DNA from: Anaerolineales bacterium UBA2395
Lineage (GTDB): Bacteria; Chloroflexota; Anaerolineae; Anaerolineales; Villigracilaceae
Length of the DNA stretch: 64,000 nt
Assembly (NCBI GenBank): GCA_002343775.1
Contig: DDSH01000006.1
Location: 195,984 to 259,983, forward strand
Direction: 5' to 3'
Made by a program: the position numbers and the translations under genes. Of the stretch, positions 57,426 through 64,000 are shown piece by piece. The notes below the pieces were generated by a model that had not been told where the DNA came from, ran no database searches, and saw nothing but the letters and a program-made list of their open reading frames with translations. Positions within the stretch are counted from its first letter, which is position 1. The number at the start of each line of letters is the position of its first letter.

Positions 57426-57556
57426 AAATACATCAAGAGTCAGTCTCCTTTCCAAATGGGGGAAGGCAATGTTTCCATTGCCTCCCGGATCACTTATATG
57501 ATCTGTCCTGTTCCCATGCCGTTTAGGTGTAGGGAGGCAGGCTTCGGAGAGATGGT
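57426..57556 (-). promoter_or_regulatory. Probable molybdenum-cofactor (Moco/Tuco) riboswitch
   Basis: The minus-strand leader contains CTCCGAAGCCTGCCTCCC and, after a short insert with CCTAAACGG, GGGAACAGG. This paired core (GCCTGCCTCCC with GGGAACAGG) resembles the Moco RNA motif as I remember it. Further downstream a stem GGAGGCAATG/CATTGCCTTCC is formed. The genes behind it (FmdE, YqeB) belong to molybdenum-enzyme maturation, which supports the call. Boundaries are approximate. Confidence 0.55.
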
Positions 57557-57601
57557 TAAACTATATCGGGTATATTCTGATTCAAACAGTGATTTGTGTC
57601 A

Positions 57602-57754
57602 CTATTTCTCGTCCTGATTGCCGTTCAAGCCTTCCTTGAAGGAACGGATGCCAGAGCCAAGTTCGGATGCGATCTTGCCAATGCGCCCGACGCCAAATAA
57701 CAGAACGACAACGGCGAGAACAATAATTAGTTCGGTTTGTCCAAGATGAAACAT
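57602..57754 (-). CDS. tatA: Twin-arginine translocase subunit TatA
   Basis: 50 residues: MFHLGQTELIIVLAVVVLLF is the short N-terminal membrane helix, followed by the family motif FGVGRIGKIASELGSGIRSF and a charged tail. GAGG lies ahead of the ATG. TatA forms the pore for folded Tat substrates. The gene stands directly behind the molybdoenzyme gene, whose product carries a twin-arginine signal, so a dedicated transport component is likely. TatC is not in the window. Confidence 0.9.
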   Translation of the reverse strand: MFHLGQTELIIVLAVVVLLFGVGRIGKIASELGSGIRSFKEGLNGNQDEK

Positions 57755-57774
57755 GGGTTCCTCTTTCTTGCGGT

Positions 57775-57802
57775 GTTCCCTCCCTGCTTGCAGGGAGGGA
57801 AC
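57775..57802 (-). other. Intercistronic stem-loop ahead of tatA
   Basis: A perfect 13-bp stem GTTCCCTCCCTGC and its complement with a two-base loop, between the molybdoenzyme stop and the tatA start. No T-run follows on the minus strand; it may regulate message stability or partial termination. Confidence 0.6.
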
Positions 57803-57823
57803 GTTGCCAAAGGAGAATTGATA

Positions 57824-60800
57824 TTACACTTTCTCAACTTTTACTTGTGTATCATAGAATACTGCCGAAGCGCCGACCGGGTCAAGCAGACAGGTGTTTG
57901 TCACCAGCGGGTCGGTGCGCATGGCGGCATTGGCATGGAAGCCTTCGTAGCGGCGATCGTCACCGGCGATGGTAATGCCATCGATGCTGATGTCTTGCGA
58001 GCCGTATGCCCAGTGACCAAACCCAAGCGGGAAGGAGACCACACCGGGGCGTATCCCTTCGACCACCTTGAGTTTGCCTGCGATGGAGCGTTTCTTCCCG
58101 TTACCGAAATCCCACTCGCCATTCGAGTTGGAGGCGGAACTGATGCGAACCGTGTCGCCGTCTTTCAGTCCTCGTTCTGCAGCGTCGCTGGCATTCATGA
58201 GCAGGAAGTTTTCAGGCAGGAGCGCTTTGAGCCAATAATTGCCTTGTGTGCGGCTCTTGGTTTGTGCGATCTCGCGGTAGGTGATGAGTTTCAGGTCGTA
58301 CCCATCTCCCGAGTCGTCAATCACGGTGCCATCGAATCCAGTGGCTGGCTCGATGTAGGTGGCAATGGGGGAGATCGTCTTACCGGTACCTGAATACTTG
58401 ACGCCCGTGTTCTTCTCCAAGTACATATTGATCAACTTACCGAACTTGACACCCGTAGGTGTGATGTAGGGTTCGTCGAACGAGCCGGAGCGTACGCCAT
58501 CACCAGGGTAACCCTTTTCGTAGGCTTGGAAGCGTCCGCCGCGGGCAAGGACTGTCACCACGCGAGACCAAAGGTTCCCCGTAATCTTCTGCCAACGGTC
58601 AGGATCAAATACCGTCTTGGGAAGATGCGCACGGGCTTTGAGGAAGATGTCGATCTCTTCAGGAGTCGCTTCGGGGACGGCATCTTCGAATTCCGCTTTT
58701 TCACCATAGGCGAGGTTCATTACCATGCGCAGGTAGAGGTCGTCGGGGTGGGTAAAGTCCACGCCTTCGCCGAGACCGTTCGACCCAAAATTGGGCAATT
58801 CGAGTTTTTCCGCGATGGCGAGCAGCATGGCTTCCCATTGCAATGCCATTTCCTGCCCATACACCTTCACCGTACCCGTGAGCGGGGCGATGAGGGGCTG
58901 GCGCACGCCCTGCACTTTGAAAGTGATGCTCGGGTGCGAACCGCCGAACTCCCAGCGTTCGAGGTAGGAGACATCGGGGAAGATGTAATCGGCATACATG
59001 CTGGTTTCGCCGACAAGGATATCGCTGGCAACGAAGAGCGGAAGTTTTTCAACATCACGCAGGATCTCGATCCAGGTATGTCCGCCGGGCAGGGAGTACA
59101 CAGGCGAACCCATATACATGAAGGCGGCTTTGATCGGGTAGGGATACATGTCGCCTGCGGAGGGGATGATCTCCTGATAAACATCCGAAGCGAGCGGATA
59201 CCAGTTGCGTTTGGCGGGATAGCGCTGATCTTCGGGCAGGTCCATGAAGATGGTGGACTCTTCGTATTTGACGTCGTGGCGGATGATGCTCAAGCCGAAC
59301 GGAGCGAGCGCGCCGGGGTCTGCCTTGCTGAACACGAACGGACCTTCGGCTTTTGCACCGGAAAGATCGTAAGTGCTTGCCCAAACCTGACCACCGCGCC
59401 AGTCGAAGTTGCCAATCAGCAGGGCGAGGTTGTACCACGAGATCACGTTGTAATACCCGTTGGTGTGCTGGCTGACACCGCGATGAATATCGACACAGGC
59501 GTTCTTACCGTGCGAGGTGAACTCGAACGCCAGTTCTTCGATATCCTTGGCGCGCATCCCGGCGATCTCTGCCCATTCTTCAATGGTCTTGGCATTGGCA
59601 GATTCATTCAGGATCTGCATACTGCTTTTGACGGGGAACTCGCCAACTTTGGCATCCACCAAAAGTTGACCAGCGGTTACGGGATTTTCTGCATCGTTCG
59701 GATCGAACAGCACAGGATTGGAATCCGCATCGAGCACGACGAAGGGGTCTGTGGCGTACACAACAGGCTCTGCCCCATCTGACGGGATGGTCAGGTAGGT
59801 CACGACCTTCTTGCCGTCCACTTCCTCTTCCTTCTTCTCAACGAGTTTCAGGTCAGAGCCACGCAGGAATTTGCCCGGTGTACCTTTTTCGGGGTCGATC
59901 TTTACCAGCCAGGAGGCGTTGCTCCAGTTCGGTTCCTTTGCATTGGATGAGGCTGCCTTGTTGGCAAGCGCAAGATATTTGGCATCGTAACGTTCGTTGG
60001 CGATTACCCATTGGATCATCGCCAGCGCGATCGCGCCTTCGGTGCCGGGCTTGTTGGGCAGCCATTTCCAGGCTTTGCCGCCGATCTTGGAAAGGCGAGG
60101 GTCGATCACGGCGAATTTCAAGTCGCCGCTGGCGAGACGTTCAGTAATGCGCGGCACGCGGTTGGTGGGACCGTAATTGCCTTCAAAGGGAGAGGCGCCC
60201 ACGAAGATGACAAAGTCCGCACTGGCGGTATCGCCCTGCCAGTAGGCTTTCGAGCCGCCTGTGAATTTGGCGGTTGCGGCATCCCACTGATCGCTCATGG
60301 ATTTGCCCGAGAAGTACAACGAACCCTGGCAGACGGTGGTATGTCCGTGGCGGTTTGTGGTTCCAAGCCCTGAGCCGAACAGGCGATGTACGAAGTCGGC
60401 GCGACCGCCCTTCTGGCGTCCCCAGAAGTACAAAATCTGATTGTTCTTTGGACCAAAATCGGGATGCTCAGGGTCGATCATCTTGTCGAGATGGTCTTTG
60501 AAATCCACCTTGAACTGTGCGACCAATTCGCGCTTCTTATCAAAATCCTTTTCAGAACGGATCTTACCAATGGCGGAGTTCATGTCTTTCATGACCTGTG
60601 CATCGGTCAGAGCACGCAGAGCGCGTAAACCTTCCACTTCGCGATTTTCTTCGCCGGGCACGTTTGCAAAGATCTTTCCACCTTCAACGATTTCTTCAAT
60701 CGCTTTGTCGAAGGGGATGGTCTCCCATTTGTTTTCACCGCGTTTGCCAGCGCGTTTCAATACCTGCTTGATGCGGAAAGGGTCATAGGCTGATTGCATT

Positions 60801-61159
60801 CCCGCCTGTCCCTTGGGGCAGAGCGGGGCGTCCACGGTTCCCATATCGGCTACGGGAGTATCGTATGCCAGGTGTGGAACCATATTCCAGGGTGAGTAGG
60901 GGTTGCCTTCGATCTTGACGATCACACCATCCACAACTTTGACCTTGATACCGCATTGCGTATTACATTGCTGGCAGATCGAGTAAAGTTGCTTGGCGGG
61001 GTCGCTCAGATTATAGGCGGAACCTTCTCCGCTCTTGGCGAGCGTGGACTGAATTTGCGGCAGGCTGCCCACGAAGGCTGCGGTTGCCGTGCCAGCGCCA
61101 GCGATTTTCAAAAAGTCACGGCGGGAGATCTTGCAGTTTTCAGGTTGCTTGGGGTTCAT
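57824..61159 (-). CDS. Molybdopterin oxidoreductase catalytic subunit, TtrA-like
   Basis: 1111 residues. Twin-arginine signal SRRDFLKIAGAG at 12-23. The [4Fe-4S] site is formed by Cys62, Cys65, Cys69 (CQQCNTQC) and Cys114 (LCPKGQ). HGHTTVCQGSLYF contains Cys277, a candidate molybdenum ligand. Later segments (GVSQHTNGYYN; EVGDTVRISS-like DGDTVRISSA) mark the DMSO-reductase superfamily. Length and the gene order FeS protein, NrfD protein, catalytic subunit match tetrathionate reductase (ttrBCA), but polysulfide, arsenate or other substrates are possible. It acts outside the membrane after Tat export. Confidence 0.82.
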   Translation of the reverse strand: MNPKQPENCKISRRDFLKIAGAGTATAAFVGSLPQIQSTLAKSGEGSAYNLSDPAKQLYSICQQCNTQCGIKVKVVDGVIVKIEGNPYSPWNMVPHLAYDTPVADMGTVDAPLCPKGQAGMQSAYDPFRIKQVLKRAGKRGENKWETIPFDKAIEEIVEGGKIFANVPGEENREVEGLRALRALTDAQVMKDMNSAIGKIRSEKDFDKKRELVAQFKVDFKDHLDKMIDPEHPDFGPKNNQILYFWGRQKGGRADFVHRLFGSGLGTTNRHGHTTVCQGSLYFSGKSMSDQWDAATAKFTGGSKAYWQGDTASADFVIFVGASPFEGNYGPTNRVPRITERLASGDLKFAVIDPRLSKIGGKAWKWLPNKPGTEGAIALAMIQWVIANERYDAKYLALANKAASSNAKEPNWSNASWLVKIDPEKGTPGKFLRGSDLKLVEKKEEEVDGKKVVTYLTIPSDGAEPVVYATDPFVVLDADSNPVLFDPNDAENPVTAGQLLVDAKVGEFPVKSSMQILNESANAKTIEEWAEIAGMRAKDIEELAFEFTSHGKNACVDIHRGVSQHTNGYYNVISWYNLALLIGNFDWRGGQVWASTYDLSGAKAEGPFVFSKADPGALAPFGLSIIRHDVKYEESTIFMDLPEDQRYPAKRNWYPLASDVYQEIIPSAGDMYPYPIKAAFMYMGSPVYSLPGGHTWIEILRDVEKLPLFVASDILVGETSMYADYIFPDVSYLERWEFGGSHPSITFKVQGVRQPLIAPLTGTVKVYGQEMALQWEAMLLAIAEKLELPNFGSNGLGEGVDFTHPDDLYLRMVMNLAYGEKAEFEDAVPEATPEEIDIFLKARAHLPKTVFDPDRWQKITGNLWSRVVTVLARGGRFQAYEKGYPGDGVRSGSFDEPYITPTGVKFGKLINMYLEKNTGVKYSGTGKTISPIATYIEPATGFDGTVIDDSGDGYDLKLITYREIAQTKSRTQGNYWLKALLPENFLLMNASDAAERGLKDGDTVRISSASNSNGEWDFGNGKKRSIAGKLKVVEGIRPGVVSFPLGFGHWAYGSQDISIDGITIAGDDRRYEGFHANAAMRTDPLVTNTCLLDPVGASAVFYDTQVKVEKV

Positions 61160-62415
61160 TATTTCACCTCCTTGGAGGTTTCATCAATGCGGGGGCGCAG
61201 GCGCAACACGGTGAACCCGAACAGGAACACCAGGAAGCCAAATGCCAGCGCAAACAAAGTGACAAGCCATTCAGATGAAGTGGGGAAGTAACCTGCGTTC
61301 AATGTGGGACCAAAGAACGAATTGACCAGGTCCGCTTCAATGATGCCGATGACGGTCTGCGCAGGAACAACAATGTTGATTGGTACTGCGATAAAGGTGG
61401 CGATCAACAAACCGGCAGCCACACCGATCTGTTTGGGTGAAGGCGTTCTTGCCAGCAGCAGGAAGATCGGGATGATCACGCCCACGCCGATATGCAGCAC
61501 CCAGTACAGCCACCACAACGGACCAAATAGGGTCGTCTTCAGTGCCTCTGCCTGAGCGGGGATGCCTGGGTAGAGCAGTACCATGCCGCCCAGCGCCGCG
61601 GCGGTCAAGCCGACAGTGAGCAAGCCTAACAACAGTTTGCCCATCCAACGCACTGTGTCAACGTATTCCTGTTCTTGCTTGTTCGGGTAGAACCAGACGA
61701 ACAGGAAGGTCAGCAGCCCTGTACCAACCACGAGCGAAGATACGAGGAAGTAGAGGGGCAGTCCATTGCCTTGCCAGGCGGGACGTCCCACAACCACACT
61801 GAACACGGAACCGGCAATTGCAACCAATGCAATGCCGAGCGGGATGCTGATGTACGAAAGCCAGATGCCCAACTTCTTGAGCCTAGCCGATTTGCCATAG
61901 GCTTCGATCAGAAGTTTTCCGACCAGCACGACCATATAGATCATGTGCGCCCAGATCATCCATGCAAGCAGGGAATTCCACTGCGGCCAGACCATCACAT
62001 GCCAGAAGCGGAAGGGATGTCCGAGATCGAGACCGATAAGGATCAAAGCCATTGCGAGAATGGCAAGCGCGGTCAGGTAGAGGGTCAACGCCATTTTGTG
62101 CAAAATGGGGTTAATTTTGAACACATACACCATCAGGGTGAAGACCACCAAAGAACCAATCTCCAGCCAGACAAAATATTCATAGGTAGCCACCCACAGC
62201 CCCCAGGGTACGAAAGAGCCGAGCGCCGTCGGGCGCAATCCCTCTGTGAAGCGTTGATACATTCCGATGCCGCCGATCAACAGGGCAAGAATTCCAACGC
62301 CCCACAATATATGTGTGGTGGTCAGTTTGAATGTTTTGCGCGAGGCAGCGGGTTTCTGCGGAACTTCCTGTTCCTTTTCGGCTTCGGGTGCGGGTTTTGT
62401 ATTTTTATTAGCCAT
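61159..62415 (-). CDS. NrfD/PsrC-family quinol-binding membrane subunit, TtrC-like
   Basis: 418 residues, nine or ten hydrophobic helices after a charged Glu/Pro-rich N-terminus. Typical NrfD features: FVPWGLWVATYEYFVWLEIG in the first helices and DLGHPFRFWHVMVWPQWNS. It links the quinone pool to the iron-sulfur subunit. Its stop overlaps the start of the catalytic-subunit gene by one base, and it follows the ferredoxin-like gene by 11 bp. Confidence 0.9.
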   Translation of the reverse strand: MANKNTKPAPEAEKEQEVPQKPAASRKTFKLTTTHILWGVGILALLIGGIGMYQRFTEGLRPTALGSFVPWGLWVATYEYFVWLEIGSLVVFTLMVYVFKINPILHKMALTLYLTALAILAMALILIGLDLGHPFRFWHVMVWPQWNSLLAWMIWAHMIYMVVLVGKLLIEAYGKSARLKKLGIWLSYISIPLGIALVAIAGSVFSVVVGRPAWQGNGLPLYFLVSSLVVGTGLLTFLFVWFYPNKQEQEYVDTVRWMGKLLLGLLTVGLTAAALGGMVLLYPGIPAQAEALKTTLFGPLWWLYWVLHIGVGVIIPIFLLLARTPSPKQIGVAAGLLIATFIAVPINIVVPAQTVIGIIEADLVNSFFGPTLNAGYFPTSSEWLVTLFALAFGFLVFLFGFTVLRLRPRIDETSKEVK

Positions 62416-62426
62416 GTCTTCCTCCG

Positions 62427-63176
62427 CTATACCAGATAATAGACTTTGGGCTTGGTGCCGAGTTCTTCACGCAGGCGAACGGCATTGCTCTGGGTGATCA
62501 GTTCGGAAACCAGGCTGTCGGGATCGTTTGCGTCACCGTAGATGGTTGCGCGCCCGATACAAGTGGTTGTACAGGCGGGCAGTTCACCTTCATGTACACG
62601 GTGCAAACAGAAATGGCATTTGCGCGCATTGCCTACCGGAGATTGCAAACCGCCGCTTCGTTCCCATTCCTTGCCGTACTCGTAATTGGCAGCACGTTCG
62701 TAATCGTCCGATTCTTCACGCCCCACAAGCACGCCGTCCATAACAGGCAGGTTTTGATCCACATAGGTATATCCAAAGTCTGTGGTGCGTGCGCTATATG
62801 GGCAGGCATTCAAACAATAACGGCAACCAATACAACGGTCATAATCCATCACCACCACACCTTCTTCGTTGGCGTAAGTAGCATTGACAGGGCAGACCGG
62901 CACACAGGGCGGTTCATCGCATTGCATACACGGGCGTGGGATGAATTGCCGTTTCACATTGGGGTAAGACCCAATCTCTTTTTCCACCACCGGGCGATAC
63001 ACTACACCGGGGGGAAGTTTATTCTCTGCCACGCAGGCGATCGTACAACCGTGACAACCCACACACTTGCGAAGGTCGATCACCATCACCCAGCGGCGTT
63101 CTCCAGGCGCTTTTTGCAAAGCGCGTTGAAGATCTTCCTGCATTCGCACAAGAACGTCTTTCGGTTCCAGAGCCAT
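62427..63176 (-). CDS. Ferredoxin-like electron-transfer subunit with four [4Fe-4S] clusters, TtrB-like
   Basis: 249 residues. Four Cys groups are visible: CVGCHGCTIAC (about 38-48), CMQCDEPPCVPVCP, CIGCRYCLNACP and CHFCLHRVHEGELPACTTTC. This is the pattern of DmsB/PsrB/TtrB subunits. No Tat signal, so it would be exported in complex with the catalytic subunit. First gene of the complex operon. AAGGAGG lies ahead of the ATG. Confidence 0.92.
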   Translation of the reverse strand: MALEPKDVLVRMQEDLQRALQKAPGERRWVMVIDLRKCVGCHGCTIACVAENKLPPGVVYRPVVEKEIGSYPNVKRQFIPRPCMQCDEPPCVPVCPVNATYANEEGVVVMDYDRCIGCRYCLNACPYSARTTDFGYTYVDQNLPVMDGVLVGREESDDYERAANYEYGKEWERSGGLQSPVGNARKCHFCLHRVHEGELPACTTTCIGRATIYGDANDPDSLVSELITQSNAVRLREELGTKPKVYYLV

Positions 63177-63200
63177 TGAGAAGCCTCCTTGAAAATTTGG

Positions 63201-63217
63201 ATCGGAAAAAATCCGAT
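63201..63217. promoter_or_regulatory. Short palindrome ahead of the TtrB-like gene
   Basis: ATCGGA-AAAAA-TCCGAT, 25 bases upstream of the ferredoxin-like start. It may be an operator or a small leader hairpin of the minus-strand operon. Confidence 0.35.
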
Positions 63218-63346
63218 AATGCCAAGGTTATTTTCTCTCTTTCGATAAGTTCCTTATAGCGGGGAAAGTCCGCGTCTTTTTTGAGGGTTGTCGGGAAAAC
63301 CCTTACATCGGCACGATTTTCAACGCGCCAAAAGGTGACATCTGTC

Positions 63347-63399
63347 ATATTCGCTTTTGTGAATGTATTGGAGTACTATATATTCAGGATTACGAATAT
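63347..63399. promoter_or_regulatory. Two ArsR-type operator palindromes
   Basis: TATTC-N8-GAAT at 63348-63364 and ATATTC-N8-GAATAT at 63380-63399, centres 33 bp apart (three helical turns). The second overlaps the start codon of the ArsR gene. ATTC/GAAT half-sites are common for the ArsR/SmtB family. The pair lies in the region shared with the divergent molybdoenzyme operon. Confidence 0.6.
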
Positions 63400-63805
63400 G
63401 AATGATCTTTCCATCCCCGATCTTTCCGAAAAAATAGCCATACCACTTGCTGTGATCAATTCATCCCAGCGCATTGCCATTTTGCTCGCCATCGGTAAAG
63501 GCGAGGCGTGCGTTTGTCACCTTGAGGCGGCGCTTGGTTGGCGGCAGGCATACATCTCTCAACACCTGATGGCACTGCGGAAAGCGGATATTTTGCAGGT
63601 CCGCCGTGAAGGGCGTTATGTCTATTATCGATTGAAAAACGCTTCCTATCTGGACCTGATCCTTGATTCTGCCGCCCTCAGTGGACTCTCCACCGAAACC
63701 GTTTCCTCCGTTATCAACACCCAAACGTACCCCGCGTGCGGATGCCCGCATTGCGTACCAGCGGTTATCCCTCTCGGTACATTGCACGTGAAACCATCTC
63801 CATAA
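63398..63805 (+). CDS. ArsR-family transcriptional repressor
   Basis: 135 residues. Winged helix with EACVCHLEAALGWRQAYISQ, where two Cys lie at the ELCVCDL position used for arsenic-type sensing, and HLMALRKADILQVRREGRYV for the wing. A C-terminal CGCPHC motif supplies three more Cys. It could sense metals, arsenite or reactive sulfur. The ATG has AGGA ahead. Seventeen bp later a permease gene begins. Confidence 0.9.
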   Translation: MNDLSIPDLSEKIAIPLAVINSSQRIAILLAIGKGEACVCHLEAALGWRQAYISQHLMALRKADILQVRREGRYVYYRLKNASYLDLILDSAALSGLSTETVSSVINTQTYPACGCPHCVPAVIPLGTLHVKPSP

Positions 63806-63822
63806 AAAGAATCGAAGCGCAA

Positions 63823-64000
63823 ATGAACATCTTGAACGTTATTTCAAATTTGTTTTACAGCGGCTTGGGAAACCTCGCCTCCTACCTTGCTGCACATGTA
63901 TTGCTCTGCCTACTGCCCGCTTTTTACATCGCAGGCGCGATGACTGCCCTGATTCCCAAAGAGACCGTGACGCGTTTTCTCGGACGGAACACTCCAAAAT
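63823..64000 (+). CDS. YraQ/DUF318-like permease (5' part only)
   Basis: 59 codons are visible: MNILNVISNLFYSGLGNLAS, one hydrophobic helix, then AGAMTALIPKETVTRFLGRN, the beginning of the permease family often found with ArsR regulators. It runs out of the window. It is probably co-transcribed with the repressor and may export the sensed compound or thiol. Confidence 0.6.
   Translation, partial: MNILNVISNLFYSGLGNLASYLAAHVLLCLLPAFYIAGAMTALIPKETVTRFLGRNTPK

Noticed and set aside
58526..59782. 418-codon frame antisense to the molybdoenzyme gene
   Set aside because: It mirrors the catalytic-subunit gene, has no recognisable domain or ribosome-binding site, and its composition is that of an antisense shadow in biased codons.
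1..64000. CRISPR array or prophage
   Set aside because: No regularly spaced direct repeats, no cas genes, no phage structural genes or integrase were found; the dispersed repeats are kilobases apart.

Overview
The window looks like a chromosomal segment of a Chloroflexota bacterium, most likely an Anaerolineae relative. This rests on content rather than on a marker gene: MalT-like LuxR regulators, HTH/NB-ARC/TPR regulators of about 850 residues, many lipoproteins with a classical lipobox, ECF sigma factors, UGT-type and GT4 glycosyltransferases, and a TtrBCA-like molybdoenzyme with a TatA gene. GC content is moderate and coding density high. No complete tRNA, rRNA, CRISPR array or intact insertion sequence was seen.

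Layout. (1) 1-5250, minus strand: GntR regulator, cyanophycinase and an oligopeptide ABC transporter (binding protein, DppB, DppC), with a 17-bp palindrome ahead of the regulator. (2) 5.6-9.5 kb, plus: ECF sigma factor, a zinc-finger anti-sigma domain fused to an ABC-2-like membrane domain, two ABC-2 permeases and an ATPase. (3) 9.9-17.4 kb: MalT-like regulator, CPBP protease, DUF2807 lipoprotein, a small Chloroflexota-type protein, an alpha/beta hydrolase, a membrane protein and a remnant of a second hydrolase gene. (4) 17.6-25.9 kb: a minus-strand operon (small membrane protein, S41-like lipoprotein, PDZ histidine kinase, NarL-type regulator), then a lipoprotein and a plus-strand kinase/glycosyltransferase pair. 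Three near-identical promoter/operator blocks stand before these three units and suggest one regulon. (5) 26.0-34.8 kb: a respiratory island with a NnrS/haem-copper-oxidase-like protein, cupin, two Crp/Fnr regulators, CRP-type boxes, a 511-residue His-rich membrane protein, a SUMF1-domain lipoprotein and haem O synthase.

(6) 35.1-46.3 kb: two paralogous modules, each an 854-residue HTH/NB-ARC/TPR regulator divergent from an ECF sigma factor, with a shared 30-bp block between them. One module leads to a lipoprotein, the other to a CopB-type copper ATPase. (7) 46.3-52.8 kb: repeat-rich spacers, a tRNA 3'-end fragment, NTF2-like, RRM and SRPBCC proteins (the last with an in-frame amber codon), a GT4 glycosyltransferase overlapping a GH130 enzyme, and two very small proteins. 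(8) 52.8-64 kb: a PhnD-like binding protein with histidine kinase and regulator, YqeB and FmdE homologues with a probable Moco riboswitch, TatA, a TtrBCA-like complex, and a divergent ArsR regulator with a permease cut by the window end.

Common themes are signalling coupled to envelope and respiratory functions and several dispersed intergenic repeats. The least explained signals are the three-copy operator, the five-copy 26-bp repeat, the duplicated STAND/ECF modules and the anti-sigma/permease fusion.
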